Program-made: the position numbers and the translations under genes
The notes under the pieces: generated by a model
What the model saw: only the letters and a program-made list of their open reading frames with translations
Database searches by the model: none
What the model was told of the DNA's origin: nothing
Part shown: positions 9,339-22,500 of the stretch, in pieces
Layout of the letters: each line of letters begins with the position of its first letter
Position numbering within the stretch: the stretch's first letter is position 1
DNA from: Clitoria ternatea
Taxonomy: Eukaryota; Streptophyta; Magnoliopsida; Fabales; Fabaceae
DNA: 64,000 nucleotides
Assembly (NCBI GenBank): GCA_037962975.1
Contig: CM075670.1
Span: forward strand, 150,912,501-150,976,500
Direction of reading: 5' to 3'

Positions 9339-11570
9339 ATGGTGAGATACTTATGGTGATCTTTGGAGCGAGATGCTTATTATTGGAATATGGTTGTTTG
9401 TATAGATTTAAGAATGATAATTATCTAGAGAATGATGATATTATGTTTGATTACCCTACATGGACATATGATGGACTAAGTGTCTAAGAATTATGAATTG
9501 ATCATAAGGGCATACTTGCTTATAGAGGAATTCTTGTGAATCATTAATGTTGAGTTAGGATTTATGTTTATTAAAGGCTCTTCATGAGATTATGGATTCA
9601 GATGATATAATTGATGCCTATGAGAGTATACCTTTTATCATAGAGGTTGTATGATGAACATGTAGAGCCTAGTTGCTCATTGATGATCATGAAAGAATTA
9701 AGGGATTGAATATGAGTGAATGAATTTTCTCAATGTATGATGGATGTATTTATTGTGTAAGTCCGGCCAAGTTCCTTACCCTATTACCTTCAAATGACGA
9801 ATATATTGTTATTGTGCATTGATGTTGATATATATAATGCAAATTGATTTGATGATAAATCCATGATTGAATATTACTCATGGGAATGAAATATTGAGAT
9901 ATGAATATGAAATACGAGATATGAATCGATATGATGATGAATTTGTACCATGTGTGATCATGGATATGATATGTTAAATATGTATTGATTTAATGATGGG
10001 CCTATGCCGTATGTTGATTACGGATAGGAAGTATTAAGAAAGAAATTGATATGGTAGTAGACCATACCTGTTGAGACCTTGATGTGCATATGCACCTTGA
10101 ATATAAATTGTTGGTTGGGTCTCTTGTATGCATTATGCCTGGGGCGCCTAGCCAAGGAATGCTTGTTGAATGAAATGAAACTCACATGTTTGAGTTGATT
10201 AAATGAATGATATTGAAGAAACTCCCTAGTGTGGGTATTTTCGAATTTAAATGATTGGTTGTGCCATTTGTGAAGGATGAATTTTATATCTTTTGGCACA
10301 AGAACCCTATATGTTATATAATTTAAGGGATTGTTATATTTCCCTAGATTGGGAATTTGAATATGTGAGAAATGATTAAATGTGAAATCGAATACGTGTT
10401 AAATTGGGGTTGTGTCTCGGTTTTTGGAGTGTGAAAACCGAGTGAATGATTTATTTAATTATAACCCACTAGGTGTGATGACCTAGAAGGACTTGGTATG
10501 ATCCTGCATGATCAAACTTAGGGAATTATTGGTATTGATTATGGTATATGATTTTACGAAGTGACTTTGGGCTAAATTGTGTGCCTTAGAGATTATGATC
10601 ATTGGAATAATTATGGATGACGATATGATTTAGAGATGACATGTGTGATTGAGAGTCGGTGAATAGAACTTTGATCATGTCATTGTCCCCTATTTTATTT
10701 GAAGGGTCCTATATTGATGATAGAAACCACATAGTGATGTTGTACTACGTGAAATGTAGGTTCAATTCATGGACTTTAGTTGTAATATATGAGGAAAATT
10801 CCTAATATGAAGGCTTGTTGTACGATTAAATAGCCTACTTGATGAGAGTTTGGTGAATCTTTTAAGGCTCGAATTGATTTATAGCCAACAAATATGCAAG
10901 TGAGACAAGAATTTTAGGCTATTTGAGCATGTATTTGGATGGATGAAACCCAAGGATGGGGTATTTATTTTATGATGATTGAAAACTTATGAATGGTACA
11001 CTGATTGATGGTGAAGTTAATTAAGATTTGATGATTGATATGGCATGATCGATGCCAAATTAATTGCAGAATGACAATGAAGCATGAATATTTTAGCTGT
11101 GGACTGGTGAGGATTGTCACCGAGTCTTATATGGTCTAGTATTGTTTGAATATGTGTGACCAATATGAGCAATGAGAATACGAAGTACTGGTCCCGATAT
11201 GGTCTTACATGCCAGAGGCATTGTGGCAGCATTCACTTATGCACCGACTTTATGTGTTTGTGGTAACCACTACAGGATTGGGACGCCTTCCTGTATGTCG
11301 GATGCAGTAACACATAGGCCGGGCAGGTGTAGGGATTGTAACTGCTTATGGTGAATGTATTGAGCCTATCTGGTCGTACTGAGCATGAACATGTGGGCTC
11401 TGTTGGACGAGTTATAGTTGAGGATATATGACACACTTGATGTGGGAATTTTATGTTAAGAATGATGATGTGATGATGAACATGACTTGATGGACTTTGG
11501 GGAGTCTAATGTTATTCTATGGTGTCGTTGAACCTTGTTGATGTATGGCCTTGTGATATGTATATCAGTG

Positions 11571-11610
11571 TTGAATTTCGAGGACGAAATTCTTTTTAGG
11601 TGGGGTGGAT
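11571..11610 (+). pseudogene. Residual Gypsy pol C-terminus and polypurine tract of E1
   Basis: Read in frame, 11571 onward gives LNFEDEILFR, the conserved end of pol in many plant chromoviruses, where coding overlaps the purine-rich AGGTGGGGTGG before the LTR. It is the only protein trace left in E1 and ties it to an autonomous chromovirus parent. Confidence 0.7.
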
Positions 11611-12207
11611 TGTAACATCCCAAATTTTATAAAAATGAATAATTGATGGGAATGAATAATAAATAATTGTATATGAGTGAATTTGTGTCCCAAAAATATT
11701 GGAATGATTAAATTGGGATTTATTATTGATATTTATAATTTATTGAGTTTAAGTGAGATAAAATTATAGCCGGTTAGAATATGGGTGTCGGACCAAGTAT
11801 CTCCGAATGAGATGCCGTTGGTCAGGGCTGTTAAGAATATTATTGGGAGTCCGAATCTATATTCGGAATAATTTTTGGAATTAGTATTGAGCCCGAACTG
11901 AGAGCCTGTTTATTATAAAACGGTGAAATTTGAATGTGAAGCAAAATATTAAAACATAAACCCTTCTTCCTCTCTTATGCTTCACGCTACTTCTTCTCCT
12001 CCTCCTTATTCTCCTTTCCTCATCTCTTCTTCTTCTTCCCTTTCCACTCTTCTCTCCAAAACCAAAACCGTGTGGAGCTTTCTTATCCTCCACCATTTTC
12101 GTTTTTATGGAAGCTTGATGGAGAAGCTTGTGGATGGAATTCCTCTCCCCTCTTCTCCTCCATTTTCGTGTTCTTTCTCCCTCCATTGAAAGCTCAATGT
12201 TGGCTCT

Positions 12208-12224
12208 TGGGTGAGGTAAGTTCC
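12208..12224 (+). promoter_or_regulatory. Conserved splice-donor-like site in E1 LTR
   Basis: CTTGGGTGAG/GTAAGTT lies about 300 bp after the TATA-like site and 605 bp after the LTR start. Equivalent GAG/GTAAG sites occur in the solo LTRs at 27742 (minus) and 45294 (plus). Splicing is inferred. Confidence 0.5.
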
Positions 12225-15200
12225 TCACCATTCTTTATGAGTTTATGCCTTAGATTTTGGGTTCTTGGTTTTTAGGGGAGTATTTAAGGCATATGGATTG
12301 TTGGGAGAGCATTAATATGAGGAAACCCTAAGGTGGGGTGTTGTCATTATGGCATTAATGGTGGGTTGTTATAGGTGCATGGAATTAATACTTGGATGAG
12401 TGGAAAATAAATGAGCATTTATGATGTTGATGGGTTTTTAGTGAAACCCTAACTTTAATAAATTGGGGAAAGTGTGAAATGTGTGTAGAATGTAGGTTTA
12501 ATGATATTGGAGAATGATATTAATGATGAAAGATGGCCAATGGTGGTGATTAATGAGCATGGGTAAATGTTGTTGGAATTTGATGAAAACCCTAGCCCTA
12601 AGAATTTGGGGAAAATGGATATGTTGTGATTTAGAAGGTTAAATTGAAAGTGAATGGATGATGTTTAAGATTAAATGTTACTTAAAATAATATAGGACCA
12701 TGGGTGGTGAAACCTATAGATAGGTGTTCATATGAATAAAGAATGTGAGGAAGTAGGAGAATTGATTTTAAGGATGGACATATGGAATATTCGATGTTGG
12801 GTATCTTTAGATATGATAATAGGCGATGATGATGATGTTGGATTTGGTTAGCCTTAAGATCTAGAGGATCTTGGCTTAGGGAAAGGAATTCCCAAAGCCT
12901 AACACAATTGCATATGTTGGTGTTTAGAAAGTCTAGGACTTGGGGTTGAGCTTTGTGATAAGCTAGCAAGTATTTAAAATTATGATGGTTATTAATTATG
13001 TGAATATACTTGCATGTGGTATGTAGATTTTATTCCGGGTGATGCAATGGAGCATTCGGAGCATTGGAACCGTTCAGCTCTTCCCTCGAGGTAGGAGAGG
13101 AGTTAACATTCAAATTGCATGAGTAAATTTGTGAGTGATTTGATGTATGTGTTAAATACTCATGCTTGCCTTGCCCTGTGTATATATTGAATTAATTGAA
13201 TTAGTGAGTTGATGATTATTGAGGATGATTCGTATGAATATGTGGATTTGTTGTGGCAAGGTATGAATACATGTATATAAGATGATGATGAGCTTGAATT
13301 CAATATGGATAATAAGTTTGGGATGTAAATTCATAAGTATGAATGTTGGAACAAGCTGTATATGCCTTTCATGATATGTATGAACTATAGGATAAATCCA
13401 AATTTGGCTTATAATGAGAAATTCCGAGTGAGAACATTTAGAACGAGTTGAATGTGCCTCAAATATCGTATATGATGTGTTGGATATGATTTAGTAGGCC
13501 TAAAGTGTGAAATTATATGTTGAGTTGTAAGAATTTTCATTTCCTGCCTCAGTCCTGATATTCTCGCTCAAGCGAGAAGGGATCTCACTCAGGCGAGGAT
13601 CCCCTATACTGGTATAATGGTCTCTGGACCATTTTCGCTCAGGCGAGTGAGTGTTTCGCTCGAGCGAGTAGAGTGTGTTGTGATCAGGTGAGATTCTGGA
13701 TGAATCTCGCTCAAGCGGGCGTGGCTGCGCTTGAGCGAGGAAGGGAGGACATTGATTCTGGATGAATTCTGCCCGAGTGGGGACTTAGAAAATAATACAT
13801 GATCTGTGGTGAATTTTAGAGTGAAATTCCGTGTGGGCTATGCCAAGGCAGAACCTTCCGAGTGAGGAAGTGCGTATAATTCCCAGTAAGAGGTCTCCCT
13901 GTGTGATAATTTGACCAGTGGAGTTTCGAGTGGGATTTTCTGAGTTCCAAGCAACTCGTTCCGAGTGGAGCCCCTCTGTGTGTGTAGTTCCGAGTGGGGA
14001 TGGCATCGATTGGGGATACATGGTGTGAGTTGTCCAGAAGTACTCTGGAATAACTCCGTTTGAGAGAAAAAGAAAGGAAGTCGGATTTGGAATGAGTTGC
14101 CGAGTGAGTGACCACTTGGGTGGTGAGTCGATTTCTGGATTATTTTTCCGAGTGGAACACCGTGTGAGTGAAGACTCGGATTTGGAATGAATTTACCGAG
14201 TTGAAGTCTGAGTACGAGAGGACTCGGTCTAGACTGATTTTGCCGAGTGGAGGACTGAGTGAGTGATAGTCGGTCTTGGAATTGTGTAGCTGAGTGAAAG
14301 ACCGAGCGAGTGTGGGGTCGGTCTGGAATGATTTAACTGAGTGAGGACCATCAGAGATGGTTCGGACTTAGAACGAAGTAGCCGAGTGAAAAACTGATTG
14401 AGATGACTCGGACTTGGAGTGAAGTTGCCGAGTGAAAGACTGATTGAGAGATGACTCGGATTTGGAACAATTTGCCGAGTGAAAGGCCTAGTGAGAGACG
14501 ATTCTTCTTTGATTGATTTTGCCGAGTAGAAAACCAAGCCAGATGAGTCGGTTCTAATGTAAATTGCCGAGTGATGGACCGAATGAGAGGAATCGGTTCT
14601 GGAATAACTTCCCCGAGTGAAAAACCGAGTGTTGGGGAGGACGACCTCTGGTCGGATTCCGCTTAAGCGAATGGATTCCTCGCTCAAGCGAGCGAGTATG
14701 GAAATGGTTACTCGAGTAATTTCGCCCGAGCGAGTGGCTGGGTATGTAGTGCTTCGCCCAAGCGAGCAACCTGGAAACTAGATACTGGCTTGATTTCGCC
14801 CAAGCGAGCTGAGGCGCTCAAGCGAGATGGGCTGTCTTGCTCAAGCGAATGTATGCCTCGCTTGAGCGAGTGAACGCTGTTAGTATTTTTCTCCCTTCTT
14901 TTCTCTCGGTTCTGATTGAATTGGCCCTCCTTACCCTATATTGAATAATATTTGAGGGATATATATATATATATATATATGACTATGACATGATAAAACG
15001 GATTGTTGTGTTGCCATCTTAATTAAGAGATAACGGTGATGAATAATGGGTTGGAAACCACCGAATGAACATATAGTGACACTGATGAATAATGAGAAAT
15101 ATTATGACACCCTTGTGGTGAATACAAGTAATTGACTTGTACGTGTGTGAGGCAATGATGATTGCTATATACATATATATGTTCCAAAATTACCTTGTTG

Positions 15201-16320
15201 TTACATGTATGAATTAATATTATGATGTTTGCTATGCCCTTTGACATCCATTGTGTGGATTGTTGTGAAATGATGTTGTGGCCATTGAGATGCCAATTAT
15301 ATGAACGATGTGCCTTGAGGGGCTTTGTAAATGATTATGAATAATTATTAAGATACCAAATTAAATTATATCCCTAATTGAGATGGTGAGACATCCTTGC
15401 GAGGTTATTGGGCACATGCATTATTGCATTGTTGCATTTATGGAATAGCATGGCATTGATATGCATTATTATTGAATGAATCAACTTGCGGGGTGCCACA
15501 AAGGGTATATCCCTGAGCGAAGAGGACGTTGTCCTATTGTTATTGAATAATGTTGAATATATCACCTTGCGGGGTGCCATGATGGGTAAATCCCAGACTG
15601 AAGATGATGTTGATCATATTGTTGAATATAACACCTTGCGGGGTGCCACGAAGGGTGTATCCCGGAGTGAAGAGGACGTTGTCCTATTGTTATTGAACTA
15701 TTATTAGAGAATCACCTTGCGGGGTGCCATGAAGGGTGTATCCCTGAGTGAAGATGCTATTGCATGAATTATTATTGAAATGAATATATCACCTTGCGGG
15801 GTGCCACAAAGGGTATATCCCGGAGTGAAGAGGACGTTGTCCTAGTGTTGTTGAATAATGTTGAAATGAAACACCTTGCGGGGTTCCACGAAGGGTGTAT
15901 CCCTGAGTGATGATGATAATTTAAGTGATTGTGATTATTGTTGAATTTGAAAATCGGATCCGTTACATATGCATTAAACTGTTGACATATGCATTAGCCT
16001 TAAGACTATGGCATTTGAGATGGGATGACCACGAGTGATGAGAAACCCCTTGCGAGGAGGTATTGAGTAAAGCCATAATGAAATAATGATGATAATGATT
16101 ATGAGTGCCCTTGTTGATAAGTGGCAAAGAGATTATGTATGTGATTGTGTATATGTTGTGCTTATTTATGATATGAATTACGATTCATGAGGCTTGTATG
16201 CCTATTATAATAATGAGATGATGAATGAATGATAATCTAATGATTTTATAGCAAAGCACACATGATGTTGTATGTGTATACACATGATCACAATATATAT
16301 TATTCGTCATTTTGAATGTA

Positions 16321-16366
16321 TAACTCACTCTCCCATGTGGTCTCCTTTTTAGACTTGTGATGCAGG
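16321..16366 (+). promoter_or_regulatory. Conserved splice-acceptor-like site in E1 3' LTR
   Basis: TAACTCACTCTCCC, a T-rich tract and TTGTGATGCAG/G end at 16365, 687 bp before the LTR end. The 5' LTR copy ends at 8543, also 687 bp from its LTR end. A related ACACTCTCCC...TTGATGCAAG lies at 48881-48918 in the solo LTR. Confidence 0.45.
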
Positions 16367-17052
16367 TTACCATGGGATGAGTTTGGATTTTTAATTAAAG
16401 CTTTGGTGAAGGTAAATAGTGGTAGAGGAAGTGCCTTGGCCGGCATCATTTATGAGTTCTTATGTAATGAATGAATTGGTTATGAGAATGTAGATGATTT
16501 AGAGATTTTGAATATGTAAAAGATAATCCCTTTGAATTGTGGATAGTGAATATCTATGTAGAATGTGAGAGATGAGTTGATATGTATTAGAAGGATTGAA
16601 ATTGCATGATGAACATTGATGATTGTGATTGTCGGGAGAAGATTTCTGAATGTATATGTATATATATCAGTGTCTATATATAATGCTATCTTAGGCATTG
16701 CATGCTTATATAATTATGTAAAATGATGATGGTTGTCTATTAGGCTTATGATAAGCCATTGCGTGCTTTGCCGAGCCTTTTCTCATATCGTCATATATGG
16801 GACTAGGTGTGTGCCCGGTATACACATTCTTCCGCTGTAAACTCTATTATTTTCGTATACCGTTATGGGCAATTTATCTATCGATCCAGCTTAGGGTTAT
16901 TTGATCTCACTCTTTGGTTTTCTGTGATTTGGGTCTTGATGTGAACATGGTGATGTCTTGGAAATATTTTCAAACGCAAAAAATTTATTTGCTTTTTTAT
17001 TAATTATGACGATCGCATCGGGATTCGAGTACAGAAAATCAGGGGTGTTATA

Positions 17053-18127
17053 ATTTTAGGTCTAGTTTTTTGGGTATTTTTCATATTGTTCATGTCCGAT
17101 TCCCTTAATTTGGGAGACAACTCATTTTCATCGGCGAAGTATGCCTTTCCTGTGAGAAGAAAATGATCTTGGGTCCAGGCTGGAGGGAATATGTTTATGT
17201 TGTCCTTGCTCCGCCAAAAGACTTGCTTATTTGGCTCCACATAGATTTTTACAAAATACTTTTTGAAGTTTTTCCCATCCGCCTTCACTGACTCTGTGAA
17301 GGCTTTAAAATTGATGATTTTAGTGTCACATCGGAGTGTGACGAAGCTTATACCACCAGCCTTATTAGCCCATCATATTACCTGACAGTAATAGAAGAAC
17401 ATGTTTACGGTGGGGGTGAATTTGAACTCTGCCAATACATCCATGGCAAGCATCAACCCTAGCCGTTAAGATGCACTTGTAAGGAGGCACACTCTAGAAA
17501 CCGTAGGACGCCCATCTCGAAATTGGTTAACGGGAATCGGACCCCGAGCGACGAGAACAGAAAATCATACATATATAAACTCCTGTCATCAATAGGAGCA
17601 TGGTAAATCCTATCGTTGGGCAGGGGAGCAAGAACCATAAATCTATTTTTATACTTCTCCTCAGAGTATACCTTGTACCCCGCATCAATCCTTACCCCAT
17701 CTTCCCTAGCATGACAGGACGCAGTCTCTTTGATTTCGGCTCTGACCCAACAATAAGGGTATTTTTTGTTCAGCTTCACCTAGTTGATCTTGTGTGCTAC
17801 TACGTTTCTGCACCCCGGTGTCTTCCGAATGGTTCGGACTGGCTTACCACCTTCTTCGGTAGACATGATCTGGATCATGTTTTCGAAAACACGAACACCA
17901 CTATAAAAAGCCACATTGTCAGAAAGATATTTTTCATTGCTAGCCTCGCTCTCGGGTACGTTGTTAGCCCTCGAGCTTGAAGAGGAATCCAAAAAGGGTA
18001 GCCTCATCTGACACCCAGTTTGACGAGCCTCGCCCATTTCTGAACGATGTGGCTCGGACCTGTAAGGATTCATTAAGATCCTTCCCCTTGATAACCAGAA
18101 CTAGAGTTACCCCTCCTACCACGCATG
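17053..18127 (-). pseudogene. Decayed 'putative gypsy type transposon' gag-like gene
   Basis: From an ATG at about 18127 the minus strand reads a Ser-rich N-terminus (about 18073-17780), then a block with EIKETASCHAREDGVRIDAG and VRFPLTNFEMGVLRFLECA (17779-17459), then YYCQ/KKYFVKIYVEP/ WTQDHFLLTGKAYF-like segments (17400-17060). The FPLTNFEMGVLRFL and WT..HFLLTG patterns resemble the plant gypsy-associated family Transposase_28 (PF04195), found in Ogre/Tat-like elements; this is from memory of the family. Several stops and frame changes break it, and E1's right end cuts it at 17053. Confidence 0.55.
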
Positions 18128-19339
18128 GTCGTTCTACTATGGAATGAAATGGAGAAATGGAGAGGGGAAGAGGAAGAGGTTTTGAGTAAGCTTGTTGAAT
18201 TTTGCACAAACAAAAGCTTAGTAGTTCCTTTACAATTGCACAAAATTTTCCTAAGGTTGAAGGAAGCAAGTGCCCTCTCGAATGGTGAAGTCCCCCTTTT
18301 ATAGTTGTGGCTGGGGCCAAGTTAGACAACGGTTTGTGACTAAGGAGCATGTCGTTTTGAGGGGAAAACGCGTGTCATTTCAAAATCATGAACCAATGAA
18401 ACAATTGTTTCAGTTCAAGGCATGCGATAGCTACGTCGTTTTAAAGTTTAATAATGGGCCATAACGATTGAGCTTTAACGCCCAATCTAAGAAAAGGGTT
18501 GTGATAGTTACAAGTGACGATTGGCCAACCTCCATTACAGACAATCATTAACCTTTTACGCATTATTGGCAATAAACGTTCATCACTAGCAGTAATTAAG
18601 GGCTTAGAAATTTTTTGTGTAAAAATAGGAAATGTCCAAAAGTCAGTATCCACACCTATAAAGGGTGACTCTGGGGAGAAATTATAGCTTATTCGAGAAA
18701 CTGATCATTCCCTCAAACGAGCTAGGGGGCATAAGATCTACTCTGGATACCGGCCCATGGGCTAGAAGGTAATTTCGGCTGCTTTTCATAATATAAACCG
18801 GTGTCATAATTGATACCTCATATTCATAAATGGTATGATCCATTCTTCCTATAACAGATAGTCCAGGTCATCACATAGCACATCAGAAAGCAACTTGCCA
18901 ACTCGACAAATAGTACCAGATATGACTGTTGGAAAAGACGTGCGGAGGCGCCCATGTCATGTGGCAGTTTTTTTGTAGAGTTACATTGACACATTCTATA
19001 GAGTGTTACCTAACCTGAGAGGACTCAGATGTTACTTGCATGCATGCATATAAATACAGAGCTATTCATAACAAGGAACAAGTTTTTTCTATCTCACAAC
19101 TTACGTTCAAGCTTATTAGATAAGAAGATTCTTAACTAACTTGAGTGTCGGAGTCCCTTTGCAAGTGACACCACCTTTCACCCCCAGTGCGAGAGCTTGG
19201 TGAGTTGGATCTCAAAGACTCCAAGACCCTATCTCCCCACTAGAATAGGGATTATAATACCAAATCTCCACTAGACCGGTGTACAAATCTAGCAGATAAA
19301 ACCATATTTGTGACTGGTTGCCACACCAGACTTGCTACC
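18128..19339. other. Unassigned region, possible Tat/Ogre-type LTR remnant
   Basis: No convincing ORF. It holds TATAAATA near 19049-19056 and the phrase ACTTGAGTGTCGGAGTCCCTTTGCAAG (19138-19164, shown in part), which is reminiscent of the LTR end of Ogre/Tat-like elements. I could not find a partner LTR, so boundaries are not given. Confidence 0.35.
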
Positions 19340-19536
19340 CCAGTTCAAACCAGTTTAGAATATATCTAAAAGTTAGTGGGAGTAATTTTATACTTTTGGT
19401 TTTGTATGAATATATTTTGCTTGCAACTAATGATCTTGGTGTTTTAAATGAGAATAAGAAGTTTCTCTCTAATAACTTTGAAATGAAGGATATGGGTGAG
19501 GCAAGTTATGTGATTGGAATAGAAATATTCTGAGAT
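19340..19536 (+). pseudogene. Copia reverse transcriptase fragment
   Basis: Within the open frame 19318-19533, the C-terminal part with YLKVSGSNFILLVLY, ILLATNDLGVL and FEMKDMGEASYVIGIEIF matches the catalytic region of Copia RT. The usual aspartate pair of the active site is missing: the sequence reads YEYILLA where the family has a two-aspartate motif. A TGA follows IEIF, and at 19561 the G1 LTR begins. It is a dead relic about 65 residues long. Confidence 0.8.
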
Positions 19537-19560
19537 AGGCCATGTATGAATGAAGAATTC

Positions 19561-22500
19561 TATAACATCCCGCCTAATTATTAGACTTTAAATCATGTGA
19601 TTAAACTCAATTTAACTCAAATTCACTTAAATAATGCGGTAGATATCAAAAATTGAGACACAGAAGAGGAAAAGTTTAAAGAAATTTTTTTCAACAAGTT
19701 AACTCCTTACGTGGTGCCCACTAGTTGACGTCTAATCAGAGTTACAAAACTCCAACGAGCTGAATCCAATTGGTACACCTCTACAACTTAATTATCTATA
19801 AATGTTATGCAGAGATCGAAGGCCAACTATGCGCCTAAGGCTGCCCGATTTATGAAAAAATGAAACCAGCCCACCTGAAATTTCAGCCTGAAAACCTTGT
19901 AGTATTTTGGGCATAACTTGGGCTACAGACCTCCGATTAACGCGATTCTGGTGACAAACAACTGTGAAGAAATTATCTATAACTTTCATGAAGGTAGAAA
20001 AAACTAAATCAACTCTCACTTGAGCGAAAATTGGCTTGCTTAAGCGAGATTTTCGCTCAAGCTTTCGCTTGAGTGAAACTTTGATACAAACAACACCTAC
20101 GAGGCTTGCTCAAGCAAAAATACTTTCACTTGAGTGAAAATTTGACAAAAAAACCAACCATTTGACTCTTGCTTAAGCAACTCACTTGAGTGAGATTTTC
20201 CCAAAAAATACCCTTAAAATCACTCACATGCTTGCTCAAGTGAGAATTGGCTTGCTTGAGTGAAAATATCAGCATTTTAACCTCCAAACCAACTTCTTTG
20301 AACCCTATCTTGGCCGTTTTAAGTCTGATTGCCACCAAAATTCATGGGCACTATGTTATCCTTATTTTGGACTTGCTGGCGCAGCTTGTTTGCCAAAATT
20401 TCATCGTATAAGGGAGTTATGTGCTAAAATGAAATCTACTCGATTATAGGGCAACTTAATGTACCAAAACAATGAAACACAATTTCCTTCTCAATTCAAG
20501 CATCTTCACAAACTTAATATGTAATAATAGACCTACAAAGACCCTCTGGGGAGTCTAATTCCTATGACTACATAAAATGACTCATTTAGTTCCACTAATA
20601 AACTAAGTCCATATACAACTCTTTCAACTTACACAACACATCAATAATTAGGCACAAACAACATAATCAGAATCAGTTCAACCTGCTTATTATGTTTATA
20701 AATCTACTTCAATCACGGCTCAAAGCCCACATTCATCATAATCACAATTCCTGGATATCATTCACAATGTACAAGTTATTCCACATCATTCGCACACATT
20801 TACATCATCACATACACATTATGTCAAGTTCATTATCACCAACCTTATCAATTCATCATTATATCATCATCATCATTATATGCATATATAGTAATCTAAA
20901 ATACAAAGATCCATGACTTATCATCATACTCATAAGTAATCACCTAAGTCCACAACCATCATCAAAATAACATAAGTAACCTTCCTTAACTATTATATAT
21001 CCATAAATACTACACATCTACTATATCAACATATCAAAATATACATCAAACATCATCTTGGCATTGCTCTAGATCACTTAGCACTGGTATCTGGGGCATC
21101 TGTAATATCCCTGTCTCCAGCCACTAAAACAACTGTAAGGGTGAGTGACTGGTCATATAATTGAATGCAAATAATTTCAATAAAGAATAACATACAACAA
21201 GGTAAATCAATCATGAATTAACAATCAATAAATCATTATCATTTTTTATCGTCATAATCATTATCAATGCGTGCATCACAGAAATCATAATCATCATTAA
21301 TATATTTTAATAACTGACTCTTAATCAAGCATAGCATAAGACACTCTAGTATCTGGATACTAAAAGGATCAACCATCAGCTAGGAGTCCACCTGACATCC
21401 CGTGAACCCACCTAGTCCACCAATCCCACCTGGATCCCCATCTCAACCACTAGGTCCTACTTGACCACTAGGTAGCTTAACTAGGCACTAACAACCACGA
21501 AAGCAAAAAACAAAGGGTAAATCATACTGAATGGTTGTCCGCACCACACAACAAACATCATCAACATATATCAATGGCATATAATCATTTAACATTATCA
21601 TCATCAATCTTCCTTGGCATAAAAGCCATCTCTTTGGGATATAAATATGCTTAACATAATGCATCATTCAACAATAAGCCATACAGACAATAATCCATCT
21701 CATTCATGTTTCAAGATTCCATAAATTTCATATTCAGACTTTGTAATTAACATTTTCAACCATAATAATCATCACACAATTTAATGATCAAACGTAAACA
21801 AAATCAAATTACATTTACTATCTTATTTTATAAACTACACACTTATTATTTTTTTTCTCTTATGCTATCCTATAGGCATGCTATGTTTCAGCTTATACGC
21901 TTCAGGGAACAACCAAGAAATTTATTTGCATTGAATCCTACACCACGAAGACTCCTTGTACCTTAACTCCTAGCTCTTGAAATCTTGATCCTTTCACCAA
22001 TTTCACCAAAGGTTCAACCGCACTAAAAATCAGAATTTCAAGAATTGGCATGAATGTCGAAACCACCGCATTCCTAAATTAATTTCTCACATAGCTTTAA
22101 ATTAACTCCATATGCCATTAAAACTAACCTTGTTGTATTCTAGTGCCAAATTCAATGACCTTTTCCCTCTAATGATTTTCCAACCTCTATTCTGTAACCT
22201 AACACTAAGAAATAAAACTTTGCTTGTCAAATGGGAATACCCATATCATATAGGTGCCTTCCCAAGCTCCCAAATTAAGAAAATGAAGAAAAACATCATC
22301 TTCCCAAGAAACCCACCCACGACCAAAAATTGGAGAAGAGAAAAGAGACCACGAAGTTTGAAATTGAGGATACCTTTATGTAGCTCTTGCTTCAAGGATT
22401 CCGGAAATAGGTTCAATTGTAAATATCAGTTGAGAATCGACTCCTAAATTAAGGTTCAAAGCAAATGACAATAGCATGCAAGGTTTCTCTCTTTTCTTAG

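Larger units (their letters stand above)
9231..11610 (+). other. E1 internal region, non-coding
   Basis: No ORF here resembles gag or pol and all frames are short. A single CTCGG...CCGAGTG inverted pair occurs near 10417-10443. The final 40 bases keep the end of a Gypsy pol frame and a polypurine tract. Confidence 0.75.
1..17052 (+). mobile_element. E1: LARD-type Gypsy element with 5.4-kb LTRs, 5' end outside window
   Basis: The segments 1-702 plus 5129-9230 are a near-identical direct repeat of about 12390-17052, which defines a pair of very long LTRs around a 2.4-kb internal region (9231-11610). The LTR begins TGTAACATCCC and ends TGTTATA, a slightly decayed inverted end. Only the tail of a Gypsy pol is recognisable (11571-11603); there is no gag, RT or integrase ORF. 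Large LTRs with a non-coding interior match the LARD class, which must be moved by enzymes supplied in trans. The missing start of the 5' LTR, about 780 bp, lies left of the window. Lineage (chromovirus, Tekay-like) is inferred from the pol tail and from LTR similarity to other TGTAACATCCC LTRs in the window. Confidence 0.85.
11611..17052 (+). repeat. E1 3' LTR (5442 bp), uninterrupted
   Basis: Starts TGTAACATCC at 11611 and ends TGTTATA at 17052. Layout: A/T-rich U3 start, TATA-like TTATAAAAC (about 11912-11920), pyrimidine-rich leader (11960-12180), GAG/GTAAG donor-like site at 12215/12216, palindrome clusters (13563-13739 and 14658-14870), CCGAGTG array (13770-14640), AT microsatellite (about 14960-14981), six-copy tandem repeat, acceptor-like GATGCAG (ends 16365), and the end region that contains GAGCCTTTTCTCATAT, shared with the 44581-49654 LTR. 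Confidence 0.88.

Noticed and set aside
11172..11354. Cys-rich 60-aa frame in the E1 interior
   Set aside because: No spacing typical of a zinc knuckle or defensin, no signal peptide, and no second copy to test.
11881..12275. Frames with SSSSP or basic RRRR runs near 11977-12275
   Set aside because: They come from the pyrimidine-rich LTR leader read on either strand.
14957..14981. AT dinucleotide run, considered as an origin or recombination site
   Set aside because: A simple microsatellite; the 5' LTR has a shorter run at about 7003-7016.
20692..20916. His-rich frames at 20692-20916 and 60138-60398
   Set aside because: Copies of the same A/T- and CAT-rich part of the G1 LTR; no domain, and both on the strand opposite to the element.
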